NCBI GenBank assembly: GCA_030590485.1
Contig: JAUUYL010000002.1
Span: 33,162 to 97,161, forward strand
Length of the DNA: 64,000 nucleotides
Source of the DNA: Lentisphaerota bacterium
GTDB lineage: Bacteria > Verrucomicrobiota > Kiritimatiellia > UBA8416 > JAUUYL01
Direction of reading: 5' to 3'
Made by a program: the position numbers and the translations under genes. The notes under the pieces were generated by a model. The model did no database searches. It saw only the letters and a list, made by a program, of their open reading frames with translations, and was not told the DNA's origin. This document shows, piece after piece, positions 57,731 to 64,000 of this stretch (position 1 is its first letter; the number at the start of each line of letters is the position of its first letter).

Positions 57731-58615
57731 ATGAAAGCTGGCTTTTACTCATTATTAAATATTCTTCTTTTTATATTCTGGTTTAGGATATGGGTCGAAG
57801 ACAGTAGTGACACGTTCTTTAATCGTTACCTCCGCCCTATCTCACGCATTTCAGACAAGATTACAGATTTCCTGAGTCCTGCCTTTTTCGGCGCCCCACA
57901 AAGACTCATCGCCATCATCTCCTTCGTTTTTCTCGTTGTTCTGCGCGGAATGGCTGTTACGTCTCAGTCTGAATTGACAGTTATTATCGGGTTTGAGCGC
58001 GGCGTTAACTCCTCTGAGCTGTTCACATGTATAGTATTCAGCCTGCTGTCGTTCCTGGTATTTCTATTTAAACTATACTGCATTTCCATCCTTTACATCC
58101 GTGCAGAGGGTACATCTGATCGTCATACGACAGGCGCCTTGTTTCACCTTTCCAGACCGTTCACCGAAATCAAACCTGAATTGCGCCCCATAGCACTTCT
58201 GATTATTGGAATGGCAATTGTCGGCCTTGCGGATATTTTTGGTGCCGACGTGTTTTCCCCGGAAATAATAAGCTATTATGTCGACTGCGAACTCGATTGG
58301 ACCAACACCAACACTATATTACCCCTCCTTACCAAGTTGTTCCTTATTACATTGATAGGCTGGGTACAGACTCTAGGCCTCCTTGCTCAAATCGTGTTAT
58401 TTCTCGTGATTATCTCGTGGGTTACAATGGTCGCAAACTCAGGGCAGGTCGGCGTCTTTGCAAAGGAATGGCTCAGCTTCCTGCTAGGCCCACTACGCAA
58501 ACATCCAATCATGATTGGAAATATCGACCTCTCGCCACTGATATTCATTGTCGTCGTGACCTTCATCGGCAGTACGCTGATGCAACTTCTCAAGAACAGC
58601 TTGGCACAACTGTAG
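57731..58615 (+). CDS. YggT-family integral membrane protein (two repeats)
   Basis: LRPISRISDKITDFLSP and LLGPLRKHPIMIGNIDLSPLIFIVVVTFIGSTLMQLL resemble the YggT repeat (P-x-R...IDLSP). Confidence 0.75.
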   Translation: MKAGFYSLLNILLFIFWFRIWVEDSSDTFFNRYLRPISRISDKITDFLSPAFFGAPQRLIAIISFVFLVVLRGMAVTSQSELTVIIGFERGVNSSELFTCIVFSLLSFLVFLFKLYCISILYIRAEGTSDRHTTGALFHLSRPFTEIKPELRPIALLIIGMAIVGLADIFGADVFSPEIISYYVDCELDWTNTNTILPLLTKLFLITLIGWVQTLGLLAQIVLFLVIISWVTMVANSGQVGVFAKEWLSFLLGPLRKHPIMIGNIDLSPLIFIVVVTFIGSTLMQLLKNSLAQL

Positions 58616-58632
58616 AGACAACAACAATCGAA

Positions 58633-59412
58633 TCAAATGCCAAATAGACGCTCAGCATTACGACGAGTTAATTCAGCAGCTTCTTCAAGAGACAAACCTC
58701 GAGCCTCGGCAAGCTTCTCCGCTATATGCACCAGGAACGCCGGCTCATTTGTGTTTCCACGCTGAGGCACCGGTGCAAGAAATGGGGCGTCAGTCTCGAT
58801 CAGAATCCGCTCTGCAGGAATATCTCCGGCAAGCTCTCGCAAATCCTGCGCGTTCCGAAATGTGAGTATTCCACTAAACCCTAAATCATAACCAAGATCC
58901 AGAATCTTGTAGGCGAAATCCTTACTGCCAGTAAAACAATGTACTATTCCTATTCGAGTAGCATCCCCTTTCCATGCCTCCGCATGCTTACCCAAAAGCT
59001 GCAACGTCTCCGCTTCCGCGTCACGTGAGTGAATTATCACCGGCAAACAGCGCTCTCTAGCTATATCAAGCATCTTACCGAAGATCTCTTGTTGAGCCGC
59101 AGGTTTCTCGGGATGATAATGGTAATCAAGCCCTATCTCGCCAATAGCAACAATATCCTTCGAACTCGCAAGAAGATCCATAAATTGAACAGGGTCGCAA
59201 TTGCCACAAGACTGCTCTCTATCACAACCTATCGCAGCATAAACCCGCCCCGGATACATCCCCGCCCCCTCAACTGCAATCTTGTTCATATCATGATTGC
59301 CGCCGACAACCACCATCCGGTCAACACCAGCGTCACGGGCCCTCTTGACCTGCGCAACCAAACCGTCAACCCCGTCAATACACTCATAATGAACATGTGA
59401 ATCAAAGTACAT
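58633..59412 (-). CDS. TatD-family metal-dependent hydrolase
   Basis: FDSHVHYECIDG; AIGEIGLDYHYHPEKPAAQQEIF; LPVIIHSRDAEAETL; ILIETDAPFLAPVPQRGNTNEPAF. Confidence 0.95.
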   Translation of the reverse strand: MYFDSHVHYECIDGVDGLVAQVKRARDAGVDRMVVVGGNHDMNKIAVEGAGMYPGRVYAAIGCDREQSCGNCDPVQFMDLLASSKDIVAIGEIGLDYHYHPEKPAAQQEIFGKMLDIARERCLPVIIHSRDAEAETLQLLGKHAEAWKGDATRIGIVHCFTGSKDFAYKILDLGYDLGFSGILTFRNAQDLRELAGDIPAERILIETDAPFLAPVPQRGNTNEPAFLVHIAEKLAEARGLSLEEAAELTRRNAERLFGI

Positions 59413-59771
59413 AACAACTCATCGAGGCAAACACACCCATCCTCAGTTCTTATCATTGTATAATATCAACAACCAAATAACCTCTTCCCCTCCTTGAAAT
59501 CGTATAGTAAGGAGATGACAAATGCCATGAAAAAAGATTCTCAGAGGCTTTTGGGCACTGTAATGTTGAATTAAATGTGCTTTGCGCCGCAATTCTATGC
59601 TGATATTACACGCCCAGGCTCCAGGCGATTCGAATGTATTATCATCGTTACGGCAAAACCATTCGGACTTCTTGACCTGCAGACAGAGAATCGGGGTGAC
59701 ACGGAGGGCGAGCGTTCAGCCCATAGTTGATGCCAAGGAGACTCTACGACCCATGGCCGTCCACGCCCCCC

Positions 59772-61550
59772 CTATTTCAATGCTTCGAGTTCTTCCCACC
59801 TGTTATAGTGTTCGGTGAGGGTCTCGAGGATTTCGGCGGCTCGTTTATGGTCGCCGGCCATCTTTGAGGGGTCGGTTCTGTAATAATCTGCCTCTGCCAT
59901 CTTATCGTGCAGGACGGCTTGTTTGTCTTCGAGTTTCTCTATCTTACGAGGAAGGGTATTGAGTTCTCTATTCTCGTTAAATCCGAATTTTTTAGTGGTT
60001 TTGGATTTCTGCCCCGCGTTTTTCTTTGCCTTCTTTGCCGGCGCTTCGTCACTAACGACCTGAAGGTATTCTTTATAGCCACCGACCATTTCCCTGACCA
60101 CACCGTTACCTTCCATGGCGATGATGCTTGTTACGACATTATCCAGAAACTCCCGATCGTGACTGACCAACAGAATTGTTCCCGCATAGTTAACCAGCTG
60201 CTCCTCTAAAAGCTCCAGGGTTGCGGTATCAAGGTCATTGGTCGGTTCATCCATGATTAGGAGATTTGACGGCTGAGCAAATAGCATAGCCAGAAGAAGA
60301 CGGTTTCGTTCTCCGCCGGAGAGAACATGCACTGGGGTCTTCGCGCGGTTGGGTGTAAAGAGAAAGTCCTGCAGATAGCTTATTATGTTACGAGGCCGTC
60401 CATTAATAGTTATGCTGTCTTTGCCTCGGCCTACATTCTCCGCAACTGTCTCTTTGTCGTTTAGAACCGCTCTATGCTGATCGAAGTATGCCACTTCCAA
60501 GTTAGCCCCCATTGCAAGGTCGCCAGTTTCCGGCTGAATTTCATCCGTGAAGAGTTTAAGAAGTGTCGTCTTGCCTGATCCGTTTGCGCCGACAATGCCA
60601 ACCTTGTCGCCTCGCATGATCCGGGTGCTGAAATCTTTTATTATCGGCTCCTCTTCGTTATATGCAAAAGATATGGATTTGGCGTCTATGACTTTGTTGC
60701 CCGAACGGGTTGCGCCCTGCAGGTTCAATTTGGCGGTACCTTCTACACCTCTGCGCGTGCGCCGTTCTTCCCTCATCTCAAACAAGTGACGAACCCTCCC
60801 CTCATCGCGTGTGCGACGCGCCTTAATACCTTGCCGAATCCATACTTCCTCTTTGCTTAACTTCTTATCAAACACCGCCTGGCGCACCGATTCGTCGTGC
60901 TGAATATCTGCTTTGCGCTGAAGGAACGTATCATAATCGCATGTCCAATGAGCGAGCTTTCCTCGGTCGAGATCTATGATCCTGTTGGCTACACGCCGGA
61001 GAAACGCCCTGTCGTGCGTTACGAACAGGAATGTCTTACAATAACGCAACAGATAATCCTCCAGCCAACATATGGACGCGATATCAAGATGGTTGGTAGG
61101 TTCGTCGAGAAGAAGAAGGTCCGGATCGCAGGCAAGTGCGCGAGCAAGAAGCACCCTACGCTTCTGACCGCCAGACAGTTCATCGAACTGCGCGTGCCCA
61201 TCCAGAGACAGATGCGAAATGATTCTGCCGACAGCGTGATGCGTGTCCCAACCAGTATCCGAGTGAGATGACGTGTTTAACCAGGATCCTGCGATCTCCT
61301 CGACGGTGCCTGATATTTCGGAGAGCACATCCTGCGGTAGATACGATATGCGCGTGTCCTTATGAGCAATAATATCGCCCGAGTCAGCGAACTCGTCACC
61401 GTGCAGGATTTTCAGCAGAGATGATTTACCTGTGCCGTTGCGACCGACCAGACAGGCTCTGTCGCCAGGCTCGATATTCAAGTCCAAATTGTCCAGCAGC
61501 AGCCCTTCCCCGTAGCTCAGGCTAATACCACGTATAGTTACCAACGCCAT
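59772..61550 (-). CDS. ABC-F family ATPase (Uup-like)
   Basis: Two ABC cassettes: GRNGTGKSS/LSGGQKRR/LLLDEPTNHLD and GANGSGKTT/LSGGERNR/LIMDEPTNDLD; C-terminal coiled coil. Confidence 0.95.
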   Translation of the reverse strand: MALVTIRGISLSYGEGLLLDNLDLNIEPGDRACLVGRNGTGKSSLLKILHGDEFADSGDIIAHKDTRISYLPQDVLSEISGTVEEIAGSWLNTSSHSDTGWDTHHAVGRIISHLSLDGHAQFDELSGGQKRRVLLARALACDPDLLLLDEPTNHLDIASICWLEDYLLRYCKTFLFVTHDRAFLRRVANRIIDLDRGKLAHWTCDYDTFLQRKADIQHDESVRQAVFDKKLSKEEVWIRQGIKARRTRDEGRVRHLFEMREERRTRRGVEGTAKLNLQGATRSGNKVIDAKSISFAYNEEEPIIKDFSTRIMRGDKVGIVGANGSGKTTLLKLFTDEIQPETGDLAMGANLEVAYFDQHRAVLNDKETVAENVGRGKDSITINGRPRNIISYLQDFLFTPNRAKTPVHVLSGGERNRLLLAMLFAQPSNLLIMDEPTNDLDTATLELLEEQLVNYAGTILLVSHDREFLDNVVTSIIAMEGNGVVREMVGGYKEYLQVVSDEAPAKKAKKNAGQKSKTTKKFGFNENRELNTLPRKIEKLEDKQAVLHDKMAEADYYRTDPSKMAGDHKRAAEILETLTEHYNRWEELEALK

Positions 61551-61932
61551 TGAAATCTCCTTTGAAAAGGCGCGAAGGTTAACAAGTTCACATCATACTA
61601 GCAATAATAACAGTTCCTGCGCAAAACGCGCGCGCGGCGCGGTCCACATGCCGAGAATGTACTGGTAAGATCTCAAATGCACATATTGAGGATCTTTTAT
61701 ACACGAGATAAGGTTGTCGTGTCATATCTATTGTACTAGGCTCATATATGAATACAAAGTAGTAACACAGATGGGTAACCAGTGGCATTCAGCATCGTCT
61801 GCTTCTGCATAACAGTCCCATCCCTTATCGCAACGACCCGCATCACGCCCGTTGATTCAGCACTTCACACTTGCCATATAGTCCATGGCATGACAAGCTG
61901 ATTATGTACATACTCACACGAAAGGATAACTT

Positions 61933-63339
61933 ATGAACATACAGTTTCTAGGCGCCGCCCGTAACGTAACAGGATCAAGCTTTTGCCTCGAAGTCGACGG
62001 CACACGCATCGTAATAGACTGCGGTTTGTACCAGGAACGCGACTTTAAAGACCGCAACTGGGCTCCCTTCGGCGTTGACCCCACAACCATAGACGCCGTG
62101 CTCCTCACCCATGGCCATCTTGATCATTGCGGACTTCTACCACGCCTCGTAGCTCAGGGCTTTGATGGACCAGTCTATTGCACACCAGCAACCTCAGAAA
62201 TAGCCAATATCGTCATGCAGGATTCAGGCCACATACAGGAAGACGATGCCGCCTACAAACTTAAGCGTCACAAGAAAGAAGGCCGCGAAGGGAAGACACC
62301 GTTCCCCGTCAAACCGCTCTACACCAAGGCCGATGCCGAAGCCGTAGCCAAACACATGCAGCCGACCCGTTACGAGCAGCCAGTTAAGATCTCAGACAGC
62401 ATAACCGCCACTTTCCACGATGGCGGACATATACTCGGATCATCTATGATTGCTGTCGACGCAGGCAAGGGCGATGCGAAAAGACGCATTATCTTCTCCG
62501 GCGACATCGGACGCGGTGACAGCCCAATACTTCATGACCCGAGCTTATTTGAGCATGCTGACTATGTTCTCTGCGAATCCACATACGGAAACCGGGACCA
62601 CAAGCCCACTAAGTTTATCCCTGACCAGCTGGCAAGAATCATCAACGTCACCGTCGAAGCTGGAGGCAAGATAGCCATACCGAGTTTTGCTGTTGAACGC
62701 TCACAGGAACTGCTTTATCACCTTAGCGGTCTTCTGGCAGAGGAAAAAATCCCTCATGTTCCCGTGTACCTCGACAGCCCTATGGCTATCCGCGTCACAG
62801 AGGTCTTCCTGAAACATCCTGAGCTCTTCGACGAAGATGCTCTTGAACTGCTCAAGCAGGGAAATCATCCATGCGACTTCCCTGAACTAAAGACGACTCG
62901 GACTACCGACGAATCAAAAGCCATTGCAAAAACTGGCGGCCCGGCAATTATTATCGCAGGCTCAGGAATGTGTACCGGCGGACGTATCAAACACCACATA
63001 AAGAATCTTATCTCCGACGAGAAAAACACAATCCTTTTCATCGGATATCAGGCAACGGGCACTCTCGGCCGATACATCCTGGAAGGCGCAGACGAAATTC
63101 GCATCCACGGCAAGAAACGTCCCATCCGCGCACGTATAGAGAAAATAAACGGGTTCTCAGCTCATGCGGATAGAAACGAATTATATACCTGGCTCTCAGC
63201 CCTGAAGTCACCGCCACGCAAACTCTTTATAGTTCACGGTGAAGAAGGTGCGGCCGAAGATTTCGCACGCTTTGTGGGAGAGAAAACAGGATGGGACATC
63301 GTCGTCCCCCATTACCTGGACGTTATAGAACTGGACTGA
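61933..63339 (+). CDS. MBL-fold beta-CASP nuclease (CPSF/Ysh1-like RNA-processing exonuclease)
   Basis: LTHGHLDHCGLLPRL; SGDIGRGD; IIAGSGMCTGGRIKHHI; GFSAHADRNEL. Confidence 0.95.
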   Translation: MNIQFLGAARNVTGSSFCLEVDGTRIVIDCGLYQERDFKDRNWAPFGVDPTTIDAVLLTHGHLDHCGLLPRLVAQGFDGPVYCTPATSEIANIVMQDSGHIQEDDAAYKLKRHKKEGREGKTPFPVKPLYTKADAEAVAKHMQPTRYEQPVKISDSITATFHDGGHILGSSMIAVDAGKGDAKRRIIFSGDIGRGDSPILHDPSLFEHADYVLCESTYGNRDHKPTKFIPDQLARIINVTVEAGGKIAIPSFAVERSQELLYHLSGLLAEEKIPHVPVYLDSPMAIRVTEVFLKHPELFDEDALELLKQGNHPCDFPELKTTRTTDESKAIAKTGGPAIIIAGSGMCTGGRIKHHIKNLISDEKNTILFIGYQATGTLGRYILEGADEIRIHGKKRPIRARIEKINGFSAHADRNELYTWLSALKSPPRKLFIVHGEEGAAEDFARFVGEKTGWDIVVPHYLDVIELD

Positions 63340-63367
63340 ACTGTTTCAATAATAGTTTCATCAGCGA

Positions 63368-63858
63368 ATGAAGATATCTCTGATAAATATGCCGTTTGCA
63401 CCGATTGAGGGTCCTTCAATAGGTCTAACTCAGCTCCAGTCGGTCACACAAAAAAGATTTATCGATCAGGTAATGATTAACACGCATTATCTTAACCTCG
63501 ATCTTGCATCGCCCTCAGCAGACCTTTCTATCAACAGGCTACCTCACCTTACGAACGTATGACCGAACTTGCCGGCTGGTTCTTTCGCTCAGCCGCATTT
63601 CCTGACGTAGCTGATAATGCGGATGAATATATTGAAAGATTCTATTTCAACGAAGAACCGGAGACTGTTCTTGTCCGCGATTTTATTCGCAACCAGAGAG
63701 CCAGACTCTACAGCCTGCTTGACGAACTCATCGACCAATATGACCTGGCATCATCAGATGTCGTCGGCCTCCCATTATTATTCCTCCAGACAAACGCCTC
63801 TCTTGCCATGGCGAGAAAGCTCAAGGAACGCAACCCGGACATTTTCATATTGGTATGA
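63368..63858 (+). pseudogene. B12-binding/radical SAM (RiPP-maturation-type) N-terminal fragment, frameshifted and truncated
   Basis: Frame 1: MKISLINMPFAPIEGPSIGLTQLQSV..HYLNLDLA. An alternative frame continues RPFYQQATSPYERMTELAGWFFRSAAFPDVADNADEYIERFYF..DVVGLPLLFLQTNASLAMARKLKERNPDIFILV*, then homology ends abruptly. Confidence 0.65.
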
Positions 63859-64000
63859 CACCCTGTCTTTCCTCCCTGTCAAACCAATTTAGAAATGTCC
63901 CCATTCTTAACCATTTAGAAATGTCCTCTTTTGGACCTTCCGCTAAACTGTAGTCTTTGTATTTCCATGCTATGTGACCGGCTGCAGGCATCGGCCTGAA
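63857..64000. mobile_element. Putative end of an insertion sequence (IS21/IS481-like multiple terminal repeats)
   Basis: Two copies of ATTTAGAAATGTCC (63887..63900 and 63913..63926, 26-bp period) directly after the truncated radical SAM gene. No transposase visible in the window. Confidence 0.45.

Noticed and set aside
59582-59818. 78-aa plus-strand ORF between tatD and the ABC-F gene
   Set aside because: No recognisable motif and it overlaps the 3' end of the ABC-F gene; function not supportable.
1-64000. CRISPR arrays, rRNA, tRNA or prophage structural genes
   Set aside because: I looked for regular repeat-spacer structure, conserved rRNA blocks and tRNA cloverleaf ends and found none I could support; tRNAscan-SE/CRISPR tools would be needed to be sure.

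Overview
64-kb window of chromosomal DNA from a Gram-negative, probably anaerobic bacterium. A PVC/Kiritimatiellota-like host is only an inference. It is gene-dense and mostly minus strand; I saw no rRNA, tRNA or CRISPR array. Main contents: (i) a cobalamin-riboswitch-controlled TonB receptor followed by a FecCD permease; (ii) ThyX, a homocysteine S-methyltransferase domain protein, a class I DAHP synthase and a Cys/Met PLP enzyme; (iii) an NAD(P)/FAD oxidoreductase plus MBL operon, divergent from a sigma54 enhancer-binding regulator and flanked by remnants of NifX-like and TrmO-like genes; (iv) a 14-gene, same-strand run (26173 down to 13047) encoding three thioredoxin-like proteins, TrxB, an FAD/NAD oxidoreductase, OsmC, DsrE, DUF302, a tandem Usp and an RND/HlyD/TolC efflux system, preceded by a good sigma54 -24/-12 element and TTGCA/TGCAA palindromes and by a second sigma54 regulator; (v) an acetyl-CoA hydrolase/transferase-GNAT fusion coupled to an ADP-forming acyl-CoA synthetase; (vi) a rhomboid-hgcA-hgcB locus, the mercury-methylation gene pair, divergent from a DUF134-NifX pair across a perfect 20-bp palindrome; (vii) a small exopolysaccharide export cluster; (viii) a trpEGDC...FBA cluster interrupted by a PAS-REC gene and a 1393-aa FHA protein; (ix) YggT, TatD, ABC-F and beta-CASP nuclease genes, then a frameshifted and truncated B12-binding radical SAM gene next to what looks like a mobile-element end. 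The strongest finding is hgcAB in a tightly coupled operon with a rhomboid protease gene and a shared regulatory palindrome. All calls are by eye from sequence; no database search was run.
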